DNA of 64,000 nucleotides from Caballeronia choica (GTDB taxonomy: Bacteria > Pseudomonadota > Gammaproteobacteria > Burkholderiales > Burkholderiaceae). The stretch is taken from positions 1-64,000 of the forward strand of contig NZ_FCON02000004.1 in the NCBI RefSeq assembly GCF_001544535.1, written 5' to 3'. The notes under the pieces are model-generated. The model was not told the origin of the DNA. It saw only the letters and a list, made by a program, of their open reading frames with translations, and did not search any database. A program made the translations under genes and the position numbers. Shown in pieces: positions 18,458 through 28,897 of this stretch. Numbering within the stretch: position 1 is the first letter of the stretch; each line of letters begins with the position of its first letter.

Positions 18458-19630
18458 TTAGCCGAGCGCCGCCGACACCAGCCAGCGCTTCACGAGCGGC
18501 TGCGCGCCGACGAGCGCCATGCCCGTGTTGCGCACCGCCCGCGCGAGCGTGCCGGGTACGGAGAAGAGTTTTTGCAGGCCGTCCGTTGCGACCACGAGCT
18601 TCTGGATGTCCTCGCGACGCGCGCGTTCGTATCGGCGCAACAGCACCGGATCGCCGAGATCGCGGAAAGCTTCCTTGTTCGCGATGACGTCGGCGAGCGC
18701 GGCGACGTCGCGCAAACCGAGGTTCATCCCCTGCCCCGCAAGCGGATGAATCAGATGCGCCGCATCGCCGACGAGCGCCACACGCGGCGCAATCAGCCGG
18801 TCGACGGTTTGCAGCGCGAGCGGAAAACCCTGCGCCGGCGTCACGCAATCGAGCGTGCCGAGCAGGTTCTGCGTCGCCGTCTCGACTTCCGCCGCGAGTT
18901 GCGCCGGATCGAGTTTCAGGAGCGCGTCCGCGTGTTCGGTGCGGGCCGACCACACGAGCGAGACGTGATCGTCCGGCAGCGGCAGGAGCGCGATGATCTC
19001 GGTGTCCCTGAACCACTGGTACGCGGTCTCGCCGTGCGGCTTTTGCGCCTTGAAGTTCGCGACGACGCCCGTCTGCCGATAGTCGCGCCGGGTCGCCTTC
19101 GAGCCCATTTGCGCGCGGACCCACGAATGCGCCCCGTCCGCGCCGACGATCAGGTCAGCTTCGAGCGTTTCGCCGCTCGCGAGCGTGACGTGCGCGGCGT
19201 CGTCGTGGACGGCCATGCCTTGCGCGCGCGAGTCGAACCACGAGAGGTTCGGCTGGAAGCGCAGGGCGGCATCGAGCGACGTTTCGATCAGCGACGATTC
19301 CACGATCCACGCGAGCTGCGGCACCGATGCCTGGAACGCCGAGAAATGGAGTTCGGCGTGGGAGTCGCCGAAGACGCGCATGTCGAAGACCGGGCCGAGA
19401 CGCGAGCGGTCGAGCGCCTGCCAGACGCGCAGCCGCTCCAGCAGCGCCTGCGAACTCGACGACAGCGCGTAGATCCGCGAGTCGAACATGGCGCTGGCCG
19501 GCAGCGGCGCGGCGGGCGCGGCGACGAGCGCGGTGCGCAGGCCGGATTGCGTCAGCGCGAGCGCCGCCGTCTTGCCGACGAGCCCGCCGCCGACGACCAC
19601 CGCGTGGAAAGTCTGGGGATGGGAAGTCAT
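18458..19630 (-). CDS. UbiH/UbiF-family FAD-dependent hydroxylase
   Basis: A 390-residue class A flavoprotein monooxygenase of the ubiquinone-biosynthesis family. It shows the FAD Rossmann motif VVVGGGLVGKTAAL at the N-terminus, the internal DLIVGADGAHSWVR, and the ribityl-binding VALVGDAAHLIHPLAGQGMN. It probably hydroxylates the quinone ring; which position (UbiH, UbiF, UbiI or UbiM role) cannot be told here. The ATG at 19630 gives MTSHPQTFHAV; longer reading enters the ychF promoter region. It lies 79 bp before dsbC. Confidence 0.88.
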   Translation of the reverse strand: MTSHPQTFHAVVVGGGLVGKTAALALTQSGLRTALVAAPAAPLPASAMFDSRIYALSSSSQALLERLRVWQALDRSRLGPVFDMRVFGDSHAELHFSAFQASVPQLAWIVESSLIETSLDAALRFQPNLSWFDSRAQGMAVHDDAAHVTLASGETLEADLIVGADGAHSWVRAQMGSKATRRDYRQTGVVANFKAQKPHGETAYQWFRDTEIIALLPLPDDHVSLVWSARTEHADALLKLDPAQLAAEVETATQNLLGTLDCVTPAQGFPLALQTVDRLIAPRVALVGDAAHLIHPLAGQGMNLGLRDVAALADVIANKEAFRDLGDPVLLRRYERARREDIQKLVVATDGLQKLFSVPGTLARAVRNTGMALVGAQPLVKRWLVSAALG

Positions 19631-19840
19631 GCGGGCATTATAGCTGCGGGGTTTGGCGTGATCGGGGCCGGGATCAACCCGTGACGCAGCGTTACAATAG
19701 CGGTTTGCCCGGCCGCACGACGTGGCCAACCGTTGCGCGCTGCCCGCTGCGGCCTTTTGGCCGGCCGTGAGCGTGTCACTCAGCGTGTCGATCAGCGAAA
19801 CCCACGCGGCGAGCGCCGTTTCACCAGTTCGAAGGATTCC

Positions 19841-20935
19841 ATGAGCCTCCAATGCGGCATCGTCGGCTTGCCTAACGTCGGCAAGTCCACTCTTTTCAAT
19901 GCACTGACCAAGGCGGGGATTGCCGCCGAAAACTATCCGTTCTGCACGATCGAGCCGAATGTCGGCGTGGTCGAAGTGCCGGATGCGCGGCTCCAGAAGC
20001 TGGCTGACATCGTCAAGCCGGAGCGCATCCTGCCGGCGGTGGTCGAATTCGTCGATATCGCCGGTCTCGTCGCCGGCGCGAGCAAGGGCGAAGGGCTCGG
20101 CAACCAGTTCCTCGCGAACATCCGCGAAACCGACGCGATCACACACGTCGTGCGCTGTTTCGAAGACGACAACGTGATCCACGTCGCGAACAAGATTGAC
20201 CCGCTCGACGACATCGAAGTCATCAACACCGAACTCGCGCTCGCCGACCTGACGACGGTCGAAAAGGCGCTCACGCGCTATTCGAAGGCCGCGAAATCGG
20301 GCAACGACAAGGAAGCGGCTAAGCTCGTCGCTGTGCTGGACAAGATTCGAGCGCAGCTTGAGCAAGCGAAGCCGGTCCGTGCGCTCGATTTCTCCGACGA
20401 CGAACGCGCACTCATCAAGCCGCTTTGCCTGATTACGTCGAAGCCGACGATGTACGTCGCGAACGTGAAGGAAAACGGCTTCGAAAACAACCCGCATCTC
20501 GACGCGGTGAGGAAGCACGCGGAAACGGAGAATGCGCCGGTCGTCGCGGTGTGCGCGGCGATCGAAGCGGAAATCGCCGATCTCGACGATGCCGACAAGC
20601 TGGAGTTTCTCGCGGATATCGGAATGGAAGAGCCGGGATTGAATCGTGTGATTCGGGCTGGTTTCAAGTTGCTTGGGTTACAGACTTATTTCACGGCGGG
20701 CGTGAAGGAAGTGCGCGCGTGGACGATTCATATCGGCGACACGGCGCCGCAGGCCGCGGGCGCGATTCATACAGATTTTGAACGCGGGTTTATTCGCGCG
20801 CAGACGATCGCGTTTAATGATTTTATTGCGTTCAAAGGTGAGCAAGGCGCGAAGGAAGCGGGGAAAATGCGGGCGGAAGGGAAGGAATATGTCGTGCATG
20901 ATGGGGATGTGATGAATTTTTTGTTTAACGGGTGA
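19841..20935 (+). CDS. ychF: Redox-responsive ATPase YchF (Ola1 family)
   Basis: A 364-residue Obg-class P-loop protein that binds ribosomes and hydrolyses ATP rather than GTP. The Walker A is GLPNVGKST at 9-17, switch II is [21 protein letters not shown], and the usual NKxD specificity motif is replaced by NVKE ([10 protein letters not shown]), typical of YchF. The C-terminal TGS domain ([14 protein letters not shown] onwards) is complete. The ATG follows AAGGATTCC. A TACAAT hexamer at 19693-19698 may be its -10 box. The last 300 bases are visibly more AT-rich in codon choice than the rest. Confidence 0.96.
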   Translation: MSLQCGIVGLPNVGKSTLFNALTKAGIAAENYPFCTIEPNVGVVEVPDARLQKLADIVKPERILPAVVEFVDIAGLVAGASKGEGLGNQFLANIRETDAITHVVRCFEDDNVIHVANKIDPLDDIEVINTELALADLTTVEKALTRYSKAAKSGNDKEAAKLVAVLDKIRAQLEQAKPVRALDFSDDERALIKPLCLITSKPTMYVANVKENGFENNPHLDAVRKHAETENAPVVAVCAAIEAEIADLDDADKLEFLADIGMEEPGLNRVIRAGFKLLGLQTYFTAGVKEVRAWTIHIGDTAPQAAGAIHTDFERGFIRAQTIAFNDFIAFKGEQGAKEAGKMRAEGKEYVVHDGDVMNFLFNG

Positions 20936-20970
20936 TTCGTTAAAAACTGTCGTCGCTGCTTGTCAGAATA

Positions 20971-21004
20971 AGCGGAGTGCCTGATAAAGGCACTTCGCTT
21001 TTTT
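20971..21004 (+). terminator. Intrinsic terminator after ychF
   Basis: An 11-bp stem (20971-20981 with 20989-20999, one G-T pair) and a seven-base loop are followed by TTTTTT ending at 21004. It stands 36 bp after the ychF stop. The remaining gap to 21167 is AT-rich and holds no other gene that I can recognise. Confidence 0.88.
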
Positions 21005-21167
21005 ATTGCCTGATTTATTTCGGATTGCTGGTGAAAACAAGAGACTCGGGCCTGCGAAAAAGCTAGCGCTGGCAGACGTCCGAAAACAGAAACCAGGCGA
21101 GGCAAACGGATGCGCTCGACGTTTAATCCATTAAGCGCAGAACCACACAACACACCAATAAAAAACC

Positions 21168-21467
21168 GTGCTGAAACCCCACCCCACACCACTCCGCAGC
21201 ATTCTTCATTTCACGATCACGGCACTGATCGCCTTTTCAAGCACATCGGCCCACGCGTATTACCAAGGCACCCCCGACGAATCCGACCTCGACAACCACA
21301 ACACCTACGTGAACCGCGACGGCCAAACCGTCCACGCGCCGGCCCACTCTCGCTCAGGACAAATCCCGGAAGGCGCATCGGCGCAATGTCGCGACGGCAC
21401 CTACAGTTTCAGCCAGCACCACAGCGGCACATGTTCACGGCACGGCGGCGTAGCGGCATGGGAATGA
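21168..21467 (+). CDS. DUF3761-family secreted small protein
   Basis: A 99-residue protein with a Sec signal peptide (about 1-30, ending SAHA). The mature part ends in CRDGTYSFSQHHSGTCSRHGG, split by two cysteines and rich in histidine, which is the hallmark of DUF3761. The domain is of unknown function and occurs in secreted proteins, sometimes at the end of nuclease-like proteins. The start is GTG at 21168; no ATG fits. It lies alone between the ychF terminator and ettA. Confidence 0.78.
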   Translation: MLKPHPTPLRSILHFTITALIAFSSTSAHAYYQGTPDESDLDNHNTYVNRDGQTVHAPAHSRSGQIPEGASAQCRDGTYSFSQHHSGTCSRHGGVAAWE

Positions 21468-21654
21468 CCCCCGCCCGCACGGCCCCAAGCCCCGCCCGTC
21501 CCACGAAGTACAATGCCACTTCGTCCCGCGCGCGCTGCCATCGCGGCTGACGGAGCGAGTCGCGCGTCGCCAGACGCAAGGCCGACACCGCCCGCATCGA
21601 CGCAATCGAACCGCTCGCCGCCTTCCCGACCACCCAACAACACCGCACACACCC

Positions 21655-23322
<1,668 letters not shown>

Positions 23323-23345
23323 TCCGGCATTTCGTCTGAGCAGGA

Positions 23346-23370
23346 GCGCGCGCCCAATGCGGGCGCGCGC
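23346..23370 (+). terminator. GC-only hairpin after ettA
   Basis: GCGCGCGCCC (23346-23355) and GGGCGCGCGC (23361-23370) pair perfectly over ten bases with a five-base loop, 24 bp after the ettA stop. There is no U-run, so it may end transcription only with Rho, or simply protect the mRNA end. Confidence 0.4.
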
Positions 23371-23450
23371 ACCGACAACACGCACGAAATTGGCGACCGT
23401 CTAGCGCACACGCCGTCTCTGACGCGGCGCAGACGAGGAGACTGGCGAGC

Positions 23451-24575
23451 ATGGCGGGATCGAAGGCGCAGCGGGCCGCAATCTGGGGAATCGGGGTCGT
23501 GGTCGCGATCGGCGTGATCGCCGTCGGTGGCTGGTTCTTCGTCGTGCACGAGATGAAGCAACGCATCGTCGAGACGCTCGGGCCGTTCGGTTCGGTCGAG
23601 GAAATCGATGTCGGGCTGTCGCAGATCACGCTGTCGCGCGTGCGTCTGCGCGGGCCCGCCGACTGGCCGACCGCCGACGCGATGCGCGCCGAACGCATCG
23701 TGCTCGAACTCGACATGCGCGCGGCGCTGCACAACCGTGTGCATCTGCGCAATGTGAGCGTCGACAATTACTATCTTTCGATCTTCCGCTCAGCCGACGG
23801 CCGCGTGCGCATGCTGCCTAATCTTCAACAATCGGCGCGCGAAGCCGACGCCAAGCCCAACGACGAAGCCACGAAACACGCGAACGAGGAAAAGCTCATC
23901 GACCACGTCTCATTCGAGCGCGGCACGATGGAGTTCTTCGATGCTTCGGTGCGGACGCCGCCGTATCGCGTGCTGATCGGCGATTCTCGCGCGACCGTCG
24001 ATCACATCCACCTCCCCGCGCTCACCGACCGCACGGTGCTTTCGATGACGGGGTCGATCAAAGGTCCGTCGCATACGGGCGCGGTGAGCTTCGGCGGCTG
24101 GATGGTGATCGCGACGAAGGACTCGCAGACGCGCTCGACCTTGCGCAGCGTCGACATCTCGACGCTCGATCCGTATCTGCTGAAAAAAGCCGGCGCGAAG
24201 GACATCGTAACGGGCGGCACGATCGACCTGACGCTCGATGCCACCGTGCGCGACTACCACATCCATGCGCCGGGCACGGTGGTGCTGAACCATCTGCAAT
24301 TGAGCGAAGGCAGCAGTCCGCTCGACACGTTCCTCTCCATTCCGACCAAAGCCGCGATCGCGGCGCTGAAGGATCGCCGCGACCAGATCAAGCTCGATTT
24401 CGTCCTCGACGGCGACCTGCGCGATCCCAAGTTTTCGCTGAACGAGAGTTTGTCGAAGAAACTCGCCGCCGGCTTCGCGAAGGCGCTCGGCGTCAGCGCG
24501 GAAGGGGTGGCGAAAGGCGCCGGCGAGACGGTCAAGGGCATCGGCAATGCGCTGATGAATCTCCTCGGCAAGTGA
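23451..24575 (+). CDS. AsmA/DUF748-like inner-membrane anchored protein
   Basis: A 374-residue protein with one N-terminal transmembrane helix (about residues 10-31, IWGIGVVVAIGVIAVGGWFF) and a long beta-rich periplasmic part. The repeated pattern of linking a layer of strands (VRLRGPADWPTADAMRAERI, LRNVSVDNYYLSIF, ISTLDPYLLKK) resembles AsmA-superfamily lipid-bridge proteins and DUF748. The C-terminal helix contains KGAGETVKGIGNALMNLLG, common in these proteins. The role would be envelope maintenance or phospholipid transport; this is inference from fold similarity. Confidence 0.7.
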   Translation: MAGSKAQRAAIWGIGVVVAIGVIAVGGWFFVVHEMKQRIVETLGPFGSVEEIDVGLSQITLSRVRLRGPADWPTADAMRAERIVLELDMRAALHNRVHLRNVSVDNYYLSIFRSADGRVRMLPNLQQSAREADAKPNDEATKHANEEKLIDHVSFERGTMEFFDASVRTPPYRVLIGDSRATVDHIHLPALTDRTVLSMTGSIKGPSHTGAVSFGGWMVIATKDSQTRSTLRSVDISTLDPYLLKKAGAKDIVTGGTIDLTLDATVRDYHIHAPGTVVLNHLQLSEGSSPLDTFLSIPTKAAIAALKDRRDQIKLDFVLDGDLRDPKFSLNESLSKKLAAGFAKALGVSAEGVAKGAGETVKGIGNALMNLLGK

Positions 24576-24640
24576 CCGGCATGTGATGCACTGCACAACA
24601 TTCGCGGCTTGACACGATCTGCCTCGCGGGCAGAGCATAT

Positions 24641-24675
24641 GTCCATAATCTGATTCATCGATCCACATTATGGAC
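24641..24675. promoter_or_regulatory. Operator-like inverted repeat before the cupin gene
   Basis: GTCCATAAT (24641-24649) and ATTATGGAC (24667-24675) are exact inverted copies with 17 bases between them. The right arm touches the AAGGAG ribosome site of the cupin gene. A TTGACA hexamer lies upstream at 24609-24614, without a clear -10 box at standard spacing. The local IclR regulator (27423) or another regulator could bind here. Confidence 0.5.
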
Positions 24676-24686
24676 AAGGAGACGCG

Positions 24687-25214
24687 ATGGCAGCCCCCCA
24701 TGCCGCGGCGGACGCAATGACGCCGTACCAGCTTCCCCAGCCTCCCGAAGCGCTCAAGGAGATCGTCGTCGAATCGGCGATCCCGAAGGACGAGCGCCTG
24801 TGGGTGCCGCAAGCCGAGAACGTCTGGTTCCGGCCGCTTTGCCTGAACGTCTCCACCGGTTACTGGATGAACCTATTGCGGGTGCGCAAGTCCGGCGTGC
24901 TGAGCCGCCATCGTCATCCGCAAGCGGTTCACGGCATGGTGCTCAAGGGCCGCTGGCGCTACCTGGAGCACGACTGGATCGCGACCGAGGGCAGCTATGT
25001 GTTCGAGCCGCCCGGGGAGACGCACACGCTGTACGTGCCCGACGATGTCGAAGAGATGATCACGTATTTCCAGGTCAACGGCGTGATGTTCTATTGCGAC
25101 CCGCAAGGCAACTACACCGGCTACGAAGACGTCTTCACGAAAGTCGACATGTGCCGCAAGCATTTCGAAGCGGTCGGCCTGGGCGCGGATTACGTCGATC
25201 AGTTCATCCGCTAG
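24687..25214 (+). CDS. Cupin dioxygenase, 2,4'-dihydroxyacetophenone dioxygenase family
   Basis: A 175-residue single-domain cupin. Metal-binding histidines are in SRHRHPQAVHGMVLKGRWRY (about residues 73-92) and the second cupin motif is EPPGETHTLYVP (near 114-125). It resembles the iron enzyme 2,4'-dihydroxyacetophenone dioxygenase, which cleaves a carbon-carbon bond between two carbonyl-bearing carbons. The real substrate is unknown. It is first in a row with an MFS carrier, an SDR and an IclR regulator, so a small catabolic operon is likely. An AAGGAGA ribosome site precedes the ATG. Confidence 0.75.
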   Translation: MAAPHAAADAMTPYQLPQPPEALKEIVVESAIPKDERLWVPQAENVWFRPLCLNVSTGYWMNLLRVRKSGVLSRHRHPQAVHGMVLKGRWRYLEHDWIATEGSYVFEPPGETHTLYVPDDVEEMITYFQVNGVMFYCDPQGNYTGYEDVFTKVDMCRKHFEAVGLGADYVDQFIR

Positions 25215-25289
25215 GCATTTCCATCCGAGCGCAACGCTCAACCTTGAATTCCCTTCAATCAGACTCGAAAGAGCACCGGAGGAGACACC

Positions 25290-26591
25290 GTGCAGGCCAA
25301 GTCACCGCGCTTGAAGCGCATCCAGTGGGTCGCGCTCACCTTTCTCACGCTGGCGGGAATCGTGAATTATCTCGACCGCAGCACGCTTTCCATCGCGAAC
25401 CATTCGGTCAGCCAGGAACTCGGGCTGTCGGCGTCGCAGATGGGGTTGCTGCTGTCCGCGTTCTCGTTTTCGTATGCGTTCTCGCAATTGCCGATCGGCG
25501 TGATGCTCGACCGCTTCGGCGCGCGCATCATGCTCGGCCTCGGCATGTTCGTGTGGTCGGTCGCGCAGTTGTTCGGCGGGCTGGTCACGAGCCTGCAGCA
25601 GTTCCTGTTCGCGCGGATCGCGCTCGGGATCGGCGAAGCGCCGCAATTTCCGGCGGGCGCGAAAGTGGTGAGCGAATGGTTCGCGCTGCGCGAACGCGGC
25701 AAGCCGACCGGCATCTTCGTGACGTCGTCGACGATCGGCCCGGCCCTCGCGCCGCCGATCCTCACCGTGCTGCTGCTCATCTTCGGCTGGCGCTACATGT
25801 TCGTGATCATGGGCGCGCTCGGCATCGCGGTGGCGATCGGCTGGTACATCGTCTACCGGAATCGCGCGGATATCGCGCTGACGCCGGAGGAAGTCACGCA
25901 CCTGACCGAGGACGAGCCGCTGCAACGCGCCGAGCGCCGCATGACGTTCGCGGAATGGCGCAGCCTGTTCGCCAAATCGACGACGTGGGGCATGATCTTC
26001 GGCTTCATGGGCGTGATCTACATGGTGTGGCTGTACCTGACGTGGCTGCCCGCTTATCTCGAACATGAGCGCCATCTCACCATCGCGAAAACGGGCTGGA
26101 TCGTGTCGATTCCGTACCTGTTCGGCACGCTCGGCATGCTGTCGAGCGGCTTCATCGCCGATGGCCTGATGCAGCGCGGCGTCGCGCCGATCCGCAGCCG
26201 CAAGTGGCCGATCTGCACTGGCCTCTTCGGCGCGGCGCTCTTCACCGTGCCGGCCGCGTTCACGCCGAACCTGACGCTCGCCATCGTGTATCTGTGCGCC
26301 GCGATGTTCTTCGTCAACATGGCGAGCGGCGCCGCGTGGGCGCTCGTGAGCGTGGCCGCGCCGCGCCACATGGTGGCGTCGCTCGGCAGCATCCAGAACT
26401 TCGGCGGCTACTTCGGCGGGTCGTTCGCGCCGTTCGTCACGGGCCTCGTGGTCGACCGGACGCATTCGTTCGTCAACGCATTCCTGATCAGCGCGGCAGT
26501 CGCGTTCGCGGCGGCGCTCGTCTATATGTTCGTCGTGCGCGTGCCGATCCAGGACACGGAAGCCAGCGCAACGACGGTTCCGGCCCTCTGA
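25290..26591 (+). CDS. MFS transporter, anion:cation symporter type
   Basis: A 433-residue carrier with about 12 transmembrane helices. The N-terminal signature NYLDRSTLSIAN and the loop-2/3 motif GVMLDRFGARIML mark the anion:cation symporter branch, which takes up organic acids such as sugar acids and aromatic or phthalate-type acids. The start is GTG at 25290 directly after a GGAGGAGAC ribosome site. It is placed 75 bp after the cupin gene and 14 bp before the SDR gene, so it probably imports the substrate they degrade. Confidence 0.88.
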   Translation: MQAKSPRLKRIQWVALTFLTLAGIVNYLDRSTLSIANHSVSQELGLSASQMGLLLSAFSFSYAFSQLPIGVMLDRFGARIMLGLGMFVWSVAQLFGGLVTSLQQFLFARIALGIGEAPQFPAGAKVVSEWFALRERGKPTGIFVTSSTIGPALAPPILTVLLLIFGWRYMFVIMGALGIAVAIGWYIVYRNRADIALTPEEVTHLTEDEPLQRAERRMTFAEWRSLFAKSTTWGMIFGFMGVIYMVWLYLTWLPAYLEHERHLTIAKTGWIVSIPYLFGTLGMLSSGFIADGLMQRGVAPIRSRKWPICTGLFGAALFTVPAAFTPNLTLAIVYLCAAMFFVNMASGAAWALVSVAAPRHMVASLGSIQNFGGYFGGSFAPFVTGLVVDRTHSFVNAFLISAAVAFAAALVYMFVVRVPIQDTEASATTVPAL

Positions 26592-26605
26592 AAGACGCAA
26601 CTCAC

Positions 26606-27334
26606 ATGACTTTTCAAGCCAATCTGTTCCAGGGCAAGACCGTGCTCGTGACGGGCGGCACGCAAGGCATCGGCGCGGGCGTCGCGCAACAATTCGCGGC
26701 GCTCGGCGCGCGCGTGATCGCGGCCGGCATCGAGCCGACCGACGCCCAGCGCGACGCCCTCGGACACGCCATCGAAGTCGCGCCGCTCGATGTCAGCGAC
26801 GACGCGAGCGTCGCCGCGTTGTTGAACGGTGTTGGCTCGCTCGACGTGCTCGTGAACTGCGCAGGCATGATCCGGCGCGGCGAAGAGCACGACATCGACG
26901 TGTTCGAGCGCGTGATCGCCGTGAACCTGAGCGGCACGATGCGCGTGTGCAGCGCCGCGCGCGAGCGGCTGAAGGCGACGGGCGGCGCGATCGTCAACAC
27001 GGCGTCGATGCTGAGTTTTTTCGGCGGCGGCCTCGTGCCCGCGTACAGCGCGAGCAAGGGCGGCATCGCGCAACTGACGAAATCGCTCGCGATCGCCTAT
27101 GCGGCCGACGGAATTCGCGTGAACGCAGTGGCGCCCGGCTGGATCGCGACGCCGCTGACGCAGGCGCTTCAGGACGACGAAGCGCGCGCGCGGCCCATCC
27201 TCGAACGCACGCCGATGAAGCGCTGGGGCACACCGGAAGATGTCGCGCAGGTCGTCGCGTTTCTGGCGTCGCCGGCGGCGGCGTTCATGACGGGCGCGAT
27301 CGTGCCCGTCGACGGCGGTTATCTGACGGCGTAG
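26606..27334 (+). CDS. Short-chain dehydrogenase/reductase
   Basis: A 242-residue classical SDR. The NAD(P) motif is VTGGTQGIGAGV at 13-24, the NAG-type motif is VNCAGM, the catalytic serine is in NTASMLSFFGG, and the YxxxK pair is YSASKGG. The SxLSFFGG region resembles KduD-type hexonate dehydrogenases, but that is weak evidence for substrate. The ATG at 26606 follows the MFS stop by 14 bp. It ends with the usual PVDGGYLTA. Confidence 0.88.
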   Translation: MTFQANLFQGKTVLVTGGTQGIGAGVAQQFAALGARVIAAGIEPTDAQRDALGHAIEVAPLDVSDDASVAALLNGVGSLDVLVNCAGMIRRGEEHDIDVFERVIAVNLSGTMRVCSAARERLKATGGAIVNTASMLSFFGGGLVPAYSASKGGIAQLTKSLAIAYAADGIRVNAVAPGWIATPLTQALQDDEARARPILERTPMKRWGTPEDVAQVVAFLASPAAAFMTGAIVPVDGGYLTA

Positions 27335-27363
27335 CGCGAGTCTGGAGCGCGGGGCGGCGTCGA

Positions 27364-27369
27364 TATAAT
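27364..27369 (+). promoter_or_regulatory. Probable -10 box of the IclR regulator gene
   Basis: A perfect TATAAT lies 54 bp before the IclR ATG. The hexamer TCTGGA 17 bases upstream is a poor -35 match, as expected for a regulated or activator-dependent promoter. Confidence 0.4.
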
Positions 27370-27422
27370 CGTGCCGCGCCCGCGCCGCCCGAAGCGCGCT
27401 TCGACTGTCTGTCATCCAAGCC

Positions 27423-28223
27423 ATGCCATCCTCCGCCACCGATCCCGACACCGCCAAAGCCTCCGGCACCGCCGCCTTCTCGAAATTCATGGCCGTGCTG
27501 CAACTGATCGCCGACGGCGCCGAACCGCAGACCATTCCGCAGCTCGCCGGCGCATGCGGCTATCCGCGCCCGACGGTCTACCGGATCGTCGGCGCGCTGA
27601 TCGCGGAAGGGCTCGTGGTGGAAACGGCGCGCGGCAATACGTTTTCGCTCGGGCCGCGTTTGCTGACGCTCGCGAGCCGCAGTTGGGAACGCTCGGACCT
27701 GCGCGTCGCGGCGGCCGACGCGCTTCAGATCCTGCGCGACGCGACGCAGGAGACCGTGCACCTCGCGGTGAAGAGCGGGCCGGACATGGTGTACATCGAG
27801 AAGCTCGAAAGTCCCCACGCGGTGCGGATGGCGTCGCGCATCGGCACGCGCGTGACGCTGTATTCGAGTTCGGTCGGCAAGGCGTATCTTTCGACGCTAG
27901 GACGCGCCGAGCGCAGCGCGCTTCTGCAAAACATGACGCTGGAACGCTTCACGCCGAACACGATCGTCGAGCGCGATGCACTCGATGCGGAACTCGACGC
28001 GACCGCCGAGCGCGGCTACGCGGAAGACCGCGAGGAAAACGAAGCGCAGATTTTCTGCTATGGAAGCGCGATCCTGGACGCGAACGGCCGGGCGCTCGCG
28101 TGCGTGAGCATCAGCATTCCGCTGTTCAGGAAGAGCGCGACGCCGCTTGAAACGTATGTCGCGCCGTTGCGCGAGACGTGCCGCGTGATCGGCGAGCGCA
28201 TGGGACCGGCGGCGGCACGCTGA
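27423..28223 (+). CDS. IclR-family transcriptional regulator
   Basis: A 266-residue regulator. The N-terminal winged helix (about 15-75) has the helix-turn-helix TIPQLAGACGYPRPTVYRIV, and the C-terminal ligand domain has LAVKSGPDMVYIEKLES, SSVGKAYLSTL and ACVSISIP. IclR proteins usually control nearby catabolic genes in response to an aromatic or organic acid. It is transcribed in line with the SDR gene 88 bp upstream and is the obvious local regulator of the cupin/MFS/SDR genes. Its own promoter may be the TATAAT at 27364. Confidence 0.88.
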   Translation: MPSSATDPDTAKASGTAAFSKFMAVLQLIADGAEPQTIPQLAGACGYPRPTVYRIVGALIAEGLVVETARGNTFSLGPRLLTLASRSWERSDLRVAAADALQILRDATQETVHLAVKSGPDMVYIEKLESPHAVRMASRIGTRVTLYSSSVGKAYLSTLGRAERSALLQNMTLERFTPNTIVERDALDAELDATAERGYAEDREENEAQIFCYGSAILDANGRALACVSISIPLFRKSATPLETYVAPLRETCRVIGERMGPAAAR

Positions 28224-28250
28224 CGTAGCGACGCACCGCCGCCGCGAACA

Positions 28251-28874
28251 TCAGACTGCCAAGCCCAGCGCACGCAATTGCGCTTCCGTGTGCGCCGCGT
28301 CCGTGTGATGCACGCCATGCCAGCCGAGCGCGGTAGCGGCCTGAGCGTTCCTGGCGTTATCGTCGATGAAGACGAGTTCGTGCGGCGCGATGCCCGGCAG
28401 ATGCCGCTCGATTTCCGCGCGCATCAGCGTGAAGATCGCCGGATCGGGCTTCACGACACCGACGCGCCCCGACACGATCACCTCGCGAAACCGCTGTAGC
28501 ACGGGGTAGCGTTCCCACGCGTACGGAAACGTCTCGGCCGACCAGTTGGTCAGGCCGAAGAGCGGCACCCCGGCCGCTTCGAGCGCATCGACGAGCGCGA
28601 CGCCGTCTTCCAGCACACCGCCCAGCATCTCCTGCCAGCGCTCGTAGAACGCGCGGATCAGCGCTTCGTGCTCGGGAAACTTGGCGACCAGTTCAGCCGT
28701 GCCCTCGACGATCGTCTGCCCGCCGTCCTGCTGCACCACCCATTCCATCTTGCAGACATTGTCGAGAAACCAGCGACGCTCGGTGGCGTCGGGAATCAGC
28801 CGGCTGTAGACGTACTCCGGGCTCCAGTCGATCAGCACCCCGCCGAAATCGAACACTACCGCCTTGATCGCCAT
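28251..28874 (-). CDS. HAD-family phosphatase
   Basis: A 207-residue HAD hydrolase with a small helical cap. Motif I is VVFDFGGVLIDW at 6-17, motif II is GLTNWS, motif III is VVKPDPAIF and motif IV is FIDDNARN. It is close to the YihX (alpha-D-glucose-1-phosphate phosphatase-like) group, though the substrate is not established. The start at 28874 is chosen as it begins with MAIKAVVFD; upstream residues are not conserved-looking. It follows the M24 peptidase gene by 23 bp on the same strand. Confidence 0.85.
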   Translation of the reverse strand: MAIKAVVFDFGGVLIDWSPEYVYSRLIPDATERRWFLDNVCKMEWVVQQDGGQTIVEGTAELVAKFPEHEALIRAFYERWQEMLGGVLEDGVALVDALEAAGVPLFGLTNWSAETFPYAWERYPVLQRFREVIVSGRVGVVKPDPAIFTLMRAEIERHLPGIAPHELVFIDDNARNAQAATALGWHGVHHTDAAHTEAQLRALGLAV

Positions 28875-28897
28875 GCGTCGCCGCTCCTTGTCTTGAA

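Noticed and set aside
18458-20518. A 686-residue fusion of ychF-antisense codons with the UbiH-like protein.
   Set aside because: Only the part from 19630 onwards is UbiH-like. The upstream part is antisense to ychF.
24687-25214. Firm naming of the cupin as 2,4'-dihydroxyacetophenone dioxygenase.
   Set aside because: Only family resemblance is seen. The cluster has no other acetophenone gene, so the substrate is left open.
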